A stretch of 64,000 nucleotides of DNA from Acinetobacter johnsonii CIP 64.6 (GCF_000368045.1 NZ_KB849236.1:789731-853730), one strand, 5' to 3'. Numbered from the stretch's first letter, positions 16,629 to 26,677 are shown. Program-made: numbers and translations. The notes: generated by a model from the letters alone, not told the origin.

Positions 16629-18860
16629 ATGTTTAAACGTCCGTTGCCTACGCAAAAGCCACTTTATTTGGCGATGCAAATTATTTTCCTATCTTCAACT
16701 GCCATGCTGTCTATAACACACGCAAACACCGTGGAAGAGGAGGAGGCGAATGCAACGTCTCAGCCAAATGCACAGTTGGCGACCATTACCCTTACAGCTC
16801 AAGATAAAACAGCAGTTACCGAAAATACAGGCAGCTATACGACGAGTAGCACAAATACCGCAACCAAGTTAAATTTATCCCTACGTGAAACCCCACAAAC
16901 AGTCAAAGTCTATACCCGTGAATATTTGGATGACCGAAACATTGAGTCCTTCCAAGATTTGATGAGTAATATTACAGGTGTATCTACTCCGCGTACGGAC
17001 GAACGTCAACGACCTTATGCACGCGGTTTTGATGTAGATAATTTCCTTATCGATGGAAAGCCAACAACTGCAAACTTAGTGGCAGCTGACCTAGATTTAA
17101 GCATTTATGATCGTGTTGAAGTCGTAAAAGGTGCTAATGGTTTAATGACTGGAGCTGGAAGCCCAGCAATGGGTATTAATTTAATCCGTAAGCATGCAAA
17201 TTCAAAGGAATTTGCTGGATCAGTAAGTGCATCGGCAGGTTCATGGAATAGTTATTCAAGCTCGGCAGATCTATCTGCACCTTTAAATAATGATGGCTCA
17301 CTTCGTGGACGCATCTTCGTAAAACATTCTGATGAAGATTCATTTATGGATTTTTATGAGAAAGAGCGAAATATTGTTTATGGTGCAATTGATTATGATA
17401 TTAGCGATAAAACATTATTATCTTTCGCTGCATCTTATCAAGAGTTGAATCGCGATGGTGTGCGTTGGGGAGGCTTACCCGCATTTTATACCGATGGTAC
17501 CAGAACCAATTTTGATCGATCACTAACAGTTAGTTCTGACTGGACGTATTGGGATGCAAAAACGACGATGCTTTTTGCTGACTTAAAGCATACTTTGTTT
17601 AATGATGTAAGCTTAAACGTTTCATATTTATATAGAAAAGAAGATTCATCTTCAAACTTGTTGTACACAACAGGGCAAGTGAATAAAGAAACAAATAAAC
17701 TTCCTGTCTATAATGAGACTACCAAAAAGTATAATGTTTCTGTTTATGCAGATGATCAACGTACCGATGAAAATAATGTCGATGTTTATATCGCAGCACC
17801 TTTCACACTTGCCGGCCGTGAGCAAGAGATTGTTATTGGAGGAGCATGGAATAAATCTGAATTAAAGAAAAATAACTTTGGAGGTTCTTATTATACGGGA
17901 GGGAATGTATTAAATGTAGATGCATTAAACTTTAACGATATGAATACCCAAATTGTTGTACCTATAGAAAAAAATCAAAAAGGTGTACTCAATAACACGG
18001 TTCAAACAGCAGGTTACATTTCAGGTAAATTCCATATTTTAGATCCATTAAAAGCCGTTGCAGGTGTTCGTGTTTCAAATTGGGAATACGAAGCAGCAGA
18101 TGGTAAAGGGAATAGAGAGTTTAAAAATGAGATTACACCTTACTTTGGCCTTATTTATGACGTTGCGCGAGATTATTCAGCATACGTGAGCTATACCAGT
18201 ATTTTTAAACCACAAAACAGAAAAGATGTAAGTGGCAATTACCTTGATCCTATTGACGGTAAAAGCTATGAAATGGGTTTAAAAGGTGAATATTTGGATG
18301 GAAAGCTAAATGCCGCCTTATCTATCTTCCGAATTGAGCAAGATAATGTTGCAGAGCAATTATATGATTCAAATGGAAAAGAAGTAAAAGTTAAAGATAA
18401 CAACGGGGCTGATACCCCAGAAAATGCTTATTTTGCGGCTGAAGGTGTAACCAGTAAAGGGGTTGAACTCAACATTGATGGTGAGCTTAATGAGAATTGG
18501 GGGCTTAGCTTTGGTGTTGCCAATTTTGATGCTAAGGATGCTAAAGGTGTTGATTATAACTCTACCAGTTCTCGGACTACGGCAGACTTATTTGTTAAAT
18601 ATAAAAATGAAGCATGGTATGCCGGTGCTGGCCTAAATTATTTTAGTAAAATTTATAAAGGCACAGGTGCGACGCGTGTGGACAGAGGTGATTTGTATCT
18701 TGCAAATGCAATGCTGGGTTATAAGTTTGATCCAAATTTTAGTACACAACTCAATGTAAATAATTTATTTGATAAAAAATATTATGATGGAATAGGCTCA
18801 GACTCGATGATTTGGGGCGAACCAAGAAATGCAACATTAAGCTTTCATTATAAATTTTAA
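16629..18860 (+). CDS. TonB-dependent siderophore receptor
   Basis: Outer-membrane ferric-siderophore receptor of 743 residues. A signal peptide ends near residue 32 (SITHA). A possible TonB box is LATITLTAQ. The plug domain starts around SLRETPQTVKVYTREYLDD (from about residue 88), followed by the usual VEVVKGANGLMTGAGSPAM region, and then a 22-stranded barrel ending in HYKF with a terminal Phe. The 'LRETPQTV' type plug resembles FpvA/FhuE-like receptors for hydroxamate or mixed siderophores, but the ligand cannot be fixed. A Fur box lies upstream. No siderophore synthesis, reductase or ABC genes are adjacent, so it may import siderophores made elsewhere. Confidence 0.9.
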   Translation: MFKRPLPTQKPLYLAMQIIFLSSTAMLSITHANTVEEEEANATSQPNAQLATITLTAQDKTAVTENTGSYTTSSTNTATKLNLSLRETPQTVKVYTREYLDDRNIESFQDLMSNITGVSTPRTDERQRPYARGFDVDNFLIDGKPTTANLVAADLDLSIYDRVEVVKGANGLMTGAGSPAMGINLIRKHANSKEFAGSVSASAGSWNSYSSSADLSAPLNNDGSLRGRIFVKHSDEDSFMDFYEKERNIVYGAIDYDISDKTLLSFAASYQELNRDGVRWGGLPAFYTDGTRTNFDRSLTVSSDWTYWDAKTTMLFADLKHTLFNDVSLNVSYLYRKEDSSSNLLYTTGQVNKETNKLPVYNETTKKYNVSVYADDQRTDENNVDVYIAAPFTLAGREQEIVIGGAWNKSELKKNNFGGSYYTGGNVLNVDALNFNDMNTQIVVPIEKNQKGVLNNTVQTAGYISGKFHILDPLKAVAGVRVSNWEYEAADGKGNREFKNEITPYFGLIYDVARDYSAYVSYTSIFKPQNRKDVSGNYLDPIDGKSYEMGLKGEYLDGKLNAALSIFRIEQDNVAEQLYDSNGKEVKVKDNNGADTPENAYFAAEGVTSKGVELNIDGELNENWGLSFGVANFDAKDAKGVDYNSTSSRTTADLFVKYKNEAWYAGAGLNYFSKIYKGTGATRVDRGDLYLANAMLGYKFDPNFSTQLNVNNLFDKKYYDGIGSDSMIWGEPRNATLSFHYKF

Positions 18861-18880
18861 TTTTAAAGTTACGCTGCTGT

Positions 18881-18918
18881 AAAAACAAAAAAGACTCAAT
18901 TGGGTCTTTTTTGTTTTT
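18881..18918 (+). terminator. Receptor gene terminator
   Basis: A 17-bp stem formed by AAAAACAAAAAAGACTC and its near-complement (one T-G pair), with an AATT loop. It starts 20 bases after the stop codon. Confidence 0.85.
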
Positions 18919-19064
18919 AAGATGATGTAGTTTTAAAATACTGAGCTCAGTTTTAAAACATCATGTAATCTAAAGCATAGAAATTGTACATTGAGAAACT
19001 TTAGCCTGTTCATTACTGACTTATCTGTTTTAGAATTAATGCAATAAGCATCATTGGATACCTC

Positions 19065-20288
19065 ATGAACTATCAATTCGATGCATTTATGACCATTGTT
19101 GCAGCAGTTGCTGTACTATTGGTCGGTTATGTATTTGTGAATAAAGTCAGTATTTTAAAAAAATATAACATTCCCGAACCTGTTGCGGGTGGATTGGTTG
19201 CAGCTGTTATCACTTATATCTTATTTAAAAGTTCAAACATAACTGTCAACTTTGATACCAATATTCAGCAAATTTTTATGCTAATGTTCTTCACCTCTGT
19301 GGGGTTAAGTGCAAGCTTAGTTAAGCTCAAAGAAGGTGGGAAGTCGCTGCTTGTATTTTTGGTCTGCGTCATTGTATTTGTCCTGCTGCAAAATGTGGTT
19401 GGTATTAGTCTTGCCAAAGTTTTAGGTCTAGACCCGCTGATTGGTTTAATTACCGGTTCGGTCACACTCACAGGTGGTCATGGGACAGCAGGTGCATGGG
19501 GCACGATATTTGAACAAGAACATGGTGTGCATGGTGCGATTGTGCTGGGTATGGCAAGTGCAACATTTGGTTTGGTCATTGGGGGAATGATGGGCGGGCC
19601 TGTAGCTAAATTTCTGATACGTCGCTACCAGTTGGCTGAAGAAATTCCAGCTGCAACAGGGCGTAATGAAGCGCCACCTTCAGCACAAACGGCTCCATTT
19701 GAATTTCCTGAAAAGACGCGTCTGATTACGGCAGATGATGCGGTCAAAACCATGGGGATGTTTGCCATTTGTATCAGCTTTGCATACTTCATGACAGCGG
19801 TAGCTAAAGGGCAGTGGTTTGAGCTACCAAGTTTTGTTTGGGCTCTAATGTGTGGTGTGGTTTTACGTAATATTTTAGAGCATGGGTTGAGAGTTCAGGT
19901 TTTTGACCGCTGTATCGATGTATTTGGCAATGCTTCACTGGCACTGTTTTTAGCCATGGCGTTGATGTCCTTACAGCTTTGGTTGTTGGCAGATCTAGCA
20001 GGTCCTTTAGTGATTATCCTGATTGTTCAAACACTGTTCTTAGCACTTTATTTATACTTTGTGACTTTTCGTGTGATGGGTAAGAACTATGATGCTGCGG
20101 TACTCTGTGCAGGCCAATGTGGCGTCAACTTAGGCGCGACACCGACAGCAATTGCCAATATTCAAGCGGTAACCAATACCTATGGACCATCCCATAAAGC
20201 CTTTTTGATCATTCCGCTGACGGGCGCATTCTTTGTCGATATTGTGAATGCTTTTGTGATTCAGCTCTCAATTGGTATTTTGGGTTAA
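19065..20288 (+). CDS. gltS: Sodium/glutamate symporter
   Basis: Inner-membrane Na+/glutamate cotransporter of the ESS family, 407 residues and about ten membrane segments in two inverted halves. The family motifs are visible: GGHGTAGAWG in the first half and GQCGVNLGATPTAIANI in the second half, forming the re-entrant loops. The second inverted repeat begins after the soluble linker around residues 200-225. The length matches E. coli GltS (401). The gene is monocistronic, preceded by an AT-rich promoter region and convergent with the lrp-type gene. Confidence 0.95.
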   Translation: MNYQFDAFMTIVAAVAVLLVGYVFVNKVSILKKYNIPEPVAGGLVAAVITYILFKSSNITVNFDTNIQQIFMLMFFTSVGLSASLVKLKEGGKSLLVFLVCVIVFVLLQNVVGISLAKVLGLDPLIGLITGSVTLTGGHGTAGAWGTIFEQEHGVHGAIVLGMASATFGLVIGGMMGGPVAKFLIRRYQLAEEIPAATGRNEAPPSAQTAPFEFPEKTRLITADDAVKTMGMFAICISFAYFMTAVAKGQWFELPSFVWALMCGVVLRNILEHGLRVQVFDRCIDVFGNASLALFLAMALMSLQLWLLADLAGPLVIILIVQTLFLALYLYFVTFRVMGKNYDAAVLCAGQCGVNLGATPTAIANIQAVTNTYGPSHKAFLIIPLTGAFFVDIVNAFVIQLSIGILG

Positions 20289-20409
20289 TATTTTTAGAGA
20301 TGATATCGTTAATAAAAAAGCACTTTAGGGTATTTTTTTATTGGTTACGGTTTTGTATTTGAATGATGTGCACTATCTAAAATATCAGAAATATAAAATC
20401 TATAGACAT

Positions 20410-20433
20410 TAAAAAGCCCCATGGTTAGGGGCT
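20410..20433 (-). terminator. Terminator for the Lrp/AsnC regulator gene
   Basis: Read on the minus strand: stem AGCCCC / GGGGCT with loop taaccat, then TTTTTAATG. It lies about 90 bases after the regulator stop codon. Confidence 0.6.
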
Positions 20434-20520
20434 AGTCGTATGCACATCTAAGGCACATACTGTAAGAGGCTCATCTCATACTGAGTGTATTAAACCACAT
20501 TTACACAATATTTGCAGCAA

Positions 20521-21006
20521 TCACTCAATCATAATGAGGTCGGATTTATTTTCGAGTTTTAAAGGGCGTAAGGCAAAAATGGAGCGTGTATGACGTACAC
20601 CTTTCATTGAGTATAAGTTTTTACGCAAAAAGCGTTCATAGTGTTCTGCATTTTTCACTGCGACTTTGAGTAAGTAGTCGTAATCGCCAGTTACTAAATG
20701 TGCTTCAACCACTTCAGGCATGTAAGCCAGTGCTTCACTAAATTGCTCTAAGATTTCATCATCATGGCGTTCAAGCGTAATCTCAATAAAAAACAGCTCA
20801 TTAATACCAATGGCTTTTGAATTAATCTTCGCTGTATAGCCTTCAATGATATTGAGGTTTTCTAGACGTTTTACACGTGTCCAGCACGGAGAAGACGAGA
20901 GCCCAACTTTCTCAGCCAACTGGGTAACAGTCAGGCGGCCATCTTGGCGAAGTTCAGACAAAATACGGCGGTCAATTTTATCTAAAACGTAGTGAGCGTC
21001 ATTCAT
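20521..21006 (-). CDS. Lrp/AsnC family transcriptional regulator
   Basis: A 161-residue feast/famine regulator. The N-terminal winged helix-turn-helix (residues about 8-60) includes DRRILSELRQDGRLTVTQLA and GLSSSPCWTRVKRLE. The C-terminal RAM ligand-binding domain contains VTGDYDYLLKVAVKN, the family's conserved core. It lies downstream of the AroP-like permease on the same strand, 216 bases away, so regulation of that permease or of amino-acid catabolism is likely. Close matches in Acinetobacter are usually annotated simply as Lrp family. It resembles Lrp itself but the target set is unknown. Confidence 0.9.
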   Translation of the reverse strand: MNDAHYVLDKIDRRILSELRQDGRLTVTQLAEKVGLSSSPCWTRVKRLENLNIIEGYTAKINSKAIGINELFFIEITLERHDDEILEQFSEALAYMPEVVEAHLVTGDYDYLLKVAVKNAEHYERFLRKNLYSMKGVRHTRSIFALRPLKLENKSDLIMIE

Positions 21007-21164
21007 AACGTATTCCTGCGTATAATTTTCTTTATAAACTATTTTATGTGAAAATATTTCTCAATAAATACTCAAAATAAGCAAATAAAAGAGAAACACT
21101 CTGCATCGGTTATGACTACAATAAAGTGATTCAATCAAAGTCATTTGGGAAATTGGCTTTGATT

Positions 21165-21214
21165 TGCAAACAGCGTCTTTAAAGGGAAGGGTGCCTTTTA
21201 ACGGCGCTGTTTGC
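21165..21214 (-). repeat. Nested hairpin between permease and regulator genes
   Basis: Outer arms GCAAACAGCG (21165-21174) and CGCTGTTTGC (21205-21214) are a perfect 10-bp inverted repeat. Inside is AAAGG...CCTTT. There is no T-run on either strand, so it is not a standard terminator. It could stabilise the 3' end of the permease mRNA or limit readthrough into the regulator gene. Confidence 0.55.
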
Positions 21215-21222
21215 TGACTTAT

Positions 21223-22587
21223 TTATGGTATTTTTTGTGTTTTTGATCTTTGTTTAAACCAGTAAGTTAGAGTTAGGCAGCCAATCCAAAGTGGAATCAG
21301 CATCACTGCAATTCGCATATCAGGTGTAAGCCACATCACCACTAAAATACCAAGCATAAATACAATACAGATATAGTTACTGATAGGGTAAATCAAAGTT
21401 GGAAACAAGGTTGATTTTTGCAATGCCAGCATACGTTGCTTGAATTTTAAATGGGTCAACGCCAACATCATCCAGTTAATCACAATGGCTGAAACTACAA
21501 GACTCATCAGTAGTTTAAAGGCTTTTTCTGGGAAGATATAATTCAAGACGACGCACAGTAAGGTCACCAATGCAGAGCATAAAATGGCTGCATAAGGGAT
21601 GCCACGCTGGTTAATTTTCTTTAAAAATTGTGGAGCATTGCCTTGTTCTGCCAGGCCTAGCAGCATACGACTCGTGCCATAGCTGGTACCGTTATACACC
21701 GATATAGCTGCGGTTAAGACCACAAAATTCAGCACAGTTGCAACGCCTTGACTACCTAAGGAGTCAAATATCAAAACAAAAGGACTACCGCCTTCTGCGA
21801 TTTGATTCCATGGAAACAATGAGAGCAGAACAATGATCGTAAGCACATAAAACAGTAACACACGGTAGACAATTTGATTGACTGCTTTAGGAATAGTTGT
21901 GGTCGGATTTTTAGTTTCCGCAGCTGCTATACCAACGAGTTCAATACCGCCAAAGGAAAACATAATGATGGCCATCGCCATGATTAAGCCAGAAATGCCA
22001 TTGGGAAAGAAACCGCCTAGAGCCCAGAGGTTGGAAATAGAGGCATGTGCACCACCGTGACCACTTGCCAGTAACCAAGCGCCATATCCAATCATGCCAA
22101 TGATGGCGAGAATTTTAATCATGGAGAATAAAAATTCTGTTTCACCAAAGACTTTGACATGCAGCAGGTTGATGGCATTGATCAGTACAAAGAAACCAAG
22201 CGCTGAAATCCATGTGGGAATTTCAGGCCACCAATACTGGACATAGAGGCCGATGGCACTTAGTTCCGCCATGCAGACCAAGACATTGAGCACCCAATAG
22301 TTCCAGCCCGACATAAAGCCAGCAAAAGGGCTCCAAAATTTATAGGCAAAATAACTAAAAGAGCCACTCACGGGTTCTTCAACCACCATTTCACCCAACT
22401 GGCGCATCATGAAAAATGCAATTAAGCCCGCCAGTGCGTAGCCTAAAATAACGGAAGGGCCAGCCAGTTTAATGGTTTGCGAAATGCCTAAAAATAGGCC
22501 TGTACCAATAGAGCCGCCTAAAGCAATCAGCTGAATATGGCGGTTGCTCAGCCCATGCTTAAGCTGGGGTTGCTGTTGTGCAGACAT
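21223..22587 (-). CDS. aroP: Aromatic amino acid permease, AroP-like
   Basis: APC-superfamily amino-acid:proton symporter with twelve membrane segments and 454 residues. The sequence follows E. coli AroP closely along its whole length: GLSNRHIQLIALGGSIGTGL at the N-terminus, MRQLGEMVVEEPVSGSFSYF, MAIIMFSFGGIELVGIAAAE, and the C-terminal half. Phe, Tyr and Trp uptake is therefore the best guess, though related AAP permeases for Pro, Lys or His share much of this. The start is ATG at 22587. The Lrp-type gene follows downstream on the same strand. Confidence 0.82.
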   Translation of the reverse strand: MSAQQQPQLKHGLSNRHIQLIALGGSIGTGLFLGISQTIKLAGPSVILGYALAGLIAFFMMRQLGEMVVEEPVSGSFSYFAYKFWSPFAGFMSGWNYWVLNVLVCMAELSAIGLYVQYWWPEIPTWISALGFFVLINAINLLHVKVFGETEFLFSMIKILAIIGMIGYGAWLLASGHGGAHASISNLWALGGFFPNGISGLIMAMAIIMFSFGGIELVGIAAAETKNPTTTIPKAVNQIVYRVLLFYVLTIIVLLSLFPWNQIAEGGSPFVLIFDSLGSQGVATVLNFVVLTAAISVYNGTSYGTSRMLLGLAEQGNAPQFLKKINQRGIPYAAILCSALVTLLCVVLNYIFPEKAFKLLMSLVVSAIVINWMMLALTHLKFKQRMLALQKSTLFPTLIYPISNYICIVFMLGILVVMWLTPDMRIAVMLIPLWIGCLTLTYWFKQRSKTQKIP

Positions 22588-22803
22588 GATTCATCCATCT
22601 CTAGCACATGCGATAGTCATCACATGAACTATGACTTAATAAAAATTCGTGGTGGAAATATAATATTTATTTATCGATTAATGAAATTAAATTTATCAAT
22701 AGCGTTGGTTTTTATCTGAAAGCTGCAGTTTTGCGGTGAAAATAAAGCCAGTCAAGTAAGTACTGCTTGAACTGGCGATAGGCTTGGCTTGATATGTACC
22801 GCC

Positions 22804-23661
22804 TTAAGATGAAAGCTGTGCTGCAATTTCAGGCCATAAGTTTTGATGGGAGCGCTTAAACATCGCCATATGTCCAATGACTTTATGGCCATAAGCCTGT
22901 GGTTTGAGTTCAATTTGATCTGTTTGTGCATTTGGGTAAAGGCTGAGTAAGCCTTTAACATTCACTTGTGTGGCAATTTCATCATCCGAGGCCCAAATAG
23001 CTGTGATTGGACAGCGAATATCATGGTGGAAGTCATCTTGTACTGTTTTGCCTAAGGCATTAATTACATAACCAGGTTTGCTGCAAAACTGTGCCCAATC
23101 GCGTGCCACGTCTTTGGGTAGGTTTTCGCCCATGCCAATGGCATTGGTCGGACCGTAACCTAAGGTATAACGTGCAATAGGAAAGATCAGTTTAAACATC
23201 ACAGGAGCTAGAAGTTTGGTACGACCTTTCAAGTCTTTTATGTGTCCGGTTGAGCCAGCAACGGCAACGACTTTTGCGACTTTCTCATAGTTTGGGTTAA
23301 TACCTAATAGTTGCCCATCTGCACTATGACCGAGCAAGATCACTTGTGTCGCTTGGGTCTTATTTAATAACACCTCCATCGCTGCTGGGATGTCCAATTG
23401 CCCCCATTGCACGATGCTGGCTTTCGACTTTTTAAGTGGCTCATGCAGAGACTCACCAATGCCGCGAAAATCAAAAACCAAAACGGCATAGCCTTGTTCG
23501 GCAAGCCATGATGCAAAATGGTGGTAAAACTGTTGGGTAATACCTGTGGCAGGGCAGATTAAAACAGGTAGGGCTTGTTGTGTACCTTGAGCTGCATAAA
23601 AGCGTCCATTGAGTGAATAATGGTCAGAGCAGGTAATAGCTAAAGTTTCGTAATTTTGCAT
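22804..23661 (-). CDS. Alpha/beta hydrolase
   Basis: A 285-residue cytoplasmic alpha/beta-fold hydrolase of the S33/hydrolase-4 type. Early in the fold are VLICPATGITQQFYHHFA (oxyanion side) and VLVFDFRGIGES. The nucleophile elbow is GHSADG, with Asp where most relatives have Gly. A later Asp (IWASDDE) and a His near the end (YGHKVIGHM) could complete the triad. The substrate is unknown. It is transcribed alone, divergent from the small membrane protein gene at 23785. Confidence 0.75.
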   Translation of the reverse strand: MQNYETLAITCSDHYSLNGRFYAAQGTQQALPVLICPATGITQQFYHHFASWLAEQGYAVLVFDFRGIGESLHEPLKKSKASIVQWGQLDIPAAMEVLLNKTQATQVILLGHSADGQLLGINPNYEKVAKVVAVAGSTGHIKDLKGRTKLLAPVMFKLIFPIARYTLGYGPTNAIGMGENLPKDVARDWAQFCSKPGYVINALGKTVQDDFHHDIRCPITAIWASDDEIATQVNVKGLLSLYPNAQTDQIELKPQAYGHKVIGHMAMFKRSHQNLWPEIAAQLSS

Positions 23662-23784
23662 AATCGGTTAAGCATTGAATTTTTTTATACTCTACCTAAG
23701 TTCCAAAAAGAAACTTGTCTAATCTATGACTTTGAAGTCAAGCAGATCTGTATAGAATAGAGTGAAAATAAAAAAGGAAAACAC

Positions 23785-24243
23785 ATGCAGTTTGTTGAAT
23801 TAGATATGTCGGTAAAATTTGCACTTTTGTTTAGTGGTATTTTTCTGTTTGTAGGGATGCTGACAGGGGTATGGAAATATGCACAAATACGCCATTCACC
23901 GCAGTTTCGCGCGCACTATTATGTTGATATTGCGCACCGCAGTAGTTTGTTATATGCACCTGCAAGTTTAATTATTGCGGTAATGGCCGCAATTTCTATC
24001 TGGCCTGAACCTGTGAACATGCTGTTTGTGGGAATCAATTTATTCTTTTTTAGCTTCTCTATACTGAGCTATATTGTGCATGGGGTGTTGCAAGACACCA
24101 ATAACCAATTTCGTAGTCCGCATGTTTTAGGCAAATGGACTTTACCCAAATCAATCATGCTGATAGCAATGATGGCATTGGTTGTGGGGGAAATTATGGC
24201 GACGTTAGGCTTGTTGTGGGGAATGTTTTTAGGTTTATTTTAA
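23785..24243 (+). CDS. Four-helix membrane protein, unknown function
   Basis: A 152-residue inner-membrane protein with four predicted helices, at about residues 10-30, 55-75, 80-102 and 120-145. A cytoplasmic or periplasmic loop carries RHSPQFRAHYYVDIAHRSS. The loop HRSSLLYAP and the short GxW motifs recall small YccF/DUF families, but I cannot name it. AAAAAGG at 23774 gives a good ribosome-binding site before ATG 23785. Confidence 0.7.
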   Translation: MQFVELDMSVKFALLFSGIFLFVGMLTGVWKYAQIRHSPQFRAHYYVDIAHRSSLLYAPASLIIAVMAAISIWPEPVNMLFVGINLFFFSFSILSYIVHGVLQDTNNQFRSPHVLGKWTLPKSIMLIAMMALVVGEIMATLGLLWGMFLGLF

Positions 24244-24310
24244 GTTGTTCTTATAGTTTTTTAATTTTTATACTTTTACAAAGGTGGATGACTAATCATC
24301 CACCTGTTTG

Positions 24311-24547
24311 CTAGTCAATTGACTGTGTGGCCTTTCGGAATTTTTGATCGACGACTGCCCATAAATAAAAGGCAAATGATACGACGATAGCGTAAGCAAA
24401 ATATTCAGCTTTAAGGTTACCTTGAATTAAGCCATGCATGATCATAATGACCATCAGGGCAATGGTGGTACTTAAATACGTCACCATATTCTTGTTTGCC
24501 TTCAGAGCGTTAATGAAGACTTGCTTGTTGAAATGTAATGATAACAT
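24311..24547 (-). CDS. Small membrane protein, unknown function
   Basis: About 78 residues with two membrane segments (VTYLSTTIALMVIMIMHGL and FAYAIVVSFAFYLWAVV) and basic ends. The ATG at 24547 is preferred over that at 24553 because AAGGAGGG sits directly against the latter and at the proper distance from the former. No family is recognised. The gene is convergent with the four-helix protein gene. Confidence 0.65.
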   Translation of the reverse strand: MLSLHFNKQVFINALKANKNMVTYLSTTIALMVIMIMHGLIQGNLKAEYFAYAIVVSFAFYLWAVVDQKFRKATQSID

Positions 24548-24993
24548 CTCCATCCCTCCTTGAGTTTTTGACTAAAAACCAATGTGTTTAGTCGGATTAG
24601 TTCTTAATGTTGTACTGCTAAAACTTGCGTTGATCAAGAGCAAAAACAACTATTTTTCAGAGAAATTATGCTATACCAATCAGAAAATATGTGTGTAGCA
24701 TTTTTTTAGTGAATAAATAGTATTTCGTTACCGTATAAGGTGACAAATAAATGATGCATGTAAGCTTATACATAGATTGTATAAAGCAATATTGATGCCA
24801 TGAATGACTTGCTAGGACAGGCTTTAAAGAATTTTTTATTTTCTAATATTAAATTTAGAAGAGATATGAAGGTGTTGATATACGACTTTAGCGGTGTATA
24901 TGAAATGTGTCAGTATGTACAAAAACTGATGTAGAAAGAAATGAAACAATATGTATCCATTTGGATAAAATGTGACAAATATTGATCATGCTT
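24548..24993. other. Gene-free AT-rich stretch
   Basis: About 445 bases between a small membrane protein gene and the brnQ terminator. I find no open frame with a ribosome-binding site, no strong hairpin and no repeat. It must hold the promoter of the small gene. Confidence 0.6.
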
Positions 24994-25021
24994 AAAATCA
25001 GGTTTGGGTAAAACCAGACTT
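24994..25021 (-). terminator. Probable brnQ terminator
   Basis: On the minus strand: TCTGGTTT / AAACCTGA with one T-T mismatch, loop tacc(c), then TTTTAAG. It lies 20 bases after the brnQ stop codon. Confidence 0.5.
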
Positions 25022-25040
25022 TAACAACATCAGTTTTTGC

Positions 25041-26327
25041 TTACTTTTTCACTTTGTCGATTACAAAAGCAATTACAAAAACCACCAATGATGGGATAAG
25101 CCATGCAAGGTTTTGTTCTGCAAGAGGTAAGTGAGTCAGCGCATAAGGCAGTTCAAAGTTCGCAACTTTTAAACCATCTACAATACCAAAGACCAAAGAC
25201 ACTGCGGTAACAGGTGCGATCACTCGGCGAGGATGATTAAAGAATTTCCAGCCAAAGCTCAGCATAATCACTACAATTGCAGGTGGATAAATTGCACTTA
25301 AAACAGGCACAGAAAAGGCGATAAGTTTGGTTAAACCTAAGTTGGAAATAATGAAAGAGAAACCAATCAGAATGAAGACCCAAACTTTATAGCCAATTTT
25401 AGTGATTGAACTGAAATATTCAGCACACGCACAGGTCAGGCCAATCGCAGTGACCATACACGCAATAAAAATCATGGCAGAAAGGAAGATAGAACCTAAG
25501 TCACCAAATGCATGTTGAACATATGCATGCAGGATCACTGCACCATTGCTCGCATTTGCTGCGACTTCATGGCTTCCAAGGCCAAGTTTAAATAAGCTGA
25601 GGTAAACTACAGTTAAACCAATACCAGAAATGATACTTGCAATAACTGCATAACGCGTAATCAGTTTAGGATTGCTTACACCGCGTGAACGGATGGCTTG
25701 AATAATCACAATACCAAAAACCAAAGCACCTAAAGTGTCCATGGTTAAATAACCATTGACAAAACCTTCAGAAACAGGGCTGTCGATATAATTATTGATG
25801 GCTGGCGAAACGAAACCTGTTGGAATCATCATCGCCGCAATGCCAAGGATGGCCAAAGATAAAATCTTTAGTGGCGAGAGTACATAGCCGACCGTGTCTA
25901 AAATCTTGTTTGGATACAGTGAAATGAGGGTGACTACACTAAAGTAGATTGCACTGTAGATCAGCAAGCTGCTGCTTGATGTTCCAAGATAAGATGAAAA
26001 ACCAATTTCATAAGAAACGGTTGCAGTACGTGGTGTCGCAAAGAGTGGCCCGACAGTTAGGTAACACGTAATGGTTAAAATGAGGCTGGCTATTTTACCC
26101 AAAGGTGAACTTAAAATTTGAATCGAACCTTCGACACGTGACAGCGCAATAATGGTGATTACAGGTAAGCCCACAGCAGTGATTAAGAAACCAAAAGCTG
26201 CTAGCCATACATGCTCACCCGCTTGTTGAGCCACAATCGGTGGAAAGATAATGTTGCCCGCACCAATGAAGAGTGCGAAAGTCATAAAACCCAAAGCAAC
26301 AATATCCCGAGTACGCAGACTTGTCAT
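25041..26327 (-). CDS. brnQ: Branched-chain amino acid transport system II carrier protein
   Basis: LIVCS-family sodium- or proton-coupled carrier for leucine, isoleucine and valine. The 428 residues form about twelve membrane segments. Family landmarks include LFIGAGNIIFPPIVAQQAGE near the N-terminus, GPLFATPRTATVSYEIG, and SNLGLTKLIAFSVPVLSAIYPPA toward the C-terminus. The length fits BrnQ (about 430-440). The region upstream of ATG 26327 has no obvious Shine-Dalgarno sequence. It is divergent from map. Confidence 0.95.
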   Translation of the reverse strand: MTSLRTRDIVALGFMTFALFIGAGNIIFPPIVAQQAGEHVWLAAFGFLITAVGLPVITIIALSRVEGSIQILSSPLGKIASLILTITCYLTVGPLFATPRTATVSYEIGFSSYLGTSSSSLLIYSAIYFSVVTLISLYPNKILDTVGYVLSPLKILSLAILGIAAMMIPTGFVSPAINNYIDSPVSEGFVNGYLTMDTLGALVFGIVIIQAIRSRGVSNPKLITRYAVIASIISGIGLTVVYLSLFKLGLGSHEVAANASNGAVILHAYVQHAFGDLGSIFLSAMIFIACMVTAIGLTCACAEYFSSITKIGYKVWVFILIGFSFIISNLGLTKLIAFSVPVLSAIYPPAIVVIMLSFGWKFFNHPRRVIAPVTAVSLVFGIVDGLKVANFELPYALTHLPLAEQNLAWLIPSLVVFVIAFVIDKVKK

Positions 26328-26677
26328 AAAAGGGAGATCGAGTTGAACAAAGGGGACGATTTTAGTGCATATGGGTTTTTTTGGCTAATTTATTTCATGG
26401 GTAGTATTAAATTTTTTTATAAGATGAAAAGTGAATATATCAACTTGTAAAAAATAGGTTGATATATGTGATTGATTATCCATTTTAAAATAGAAAAATT
26501 ATAAATATGAAAAGCTTGAGGCGCTATTTTTCCTAAATTAAAAGTTGTAGTGTAAATGCTTTAAAATTACACAAATTTTTTAAAGGCTGGTTGTTGGAGG
26601 TGACCTTAAGATTTAAGTTTGAACAAAAATATTGAGAAAAGGTCTATACTTGCGACTTCATAATTGAGGATATTTCA
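26328..26677. other. Divergent promoter region between brnQ and map
   Basis: About 350 AT-rich bases. A TATACT (26645-26650) 28 bases before map is a likely -10 element with only a weak -35. No other structure is clear. Confidence 0.45.
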
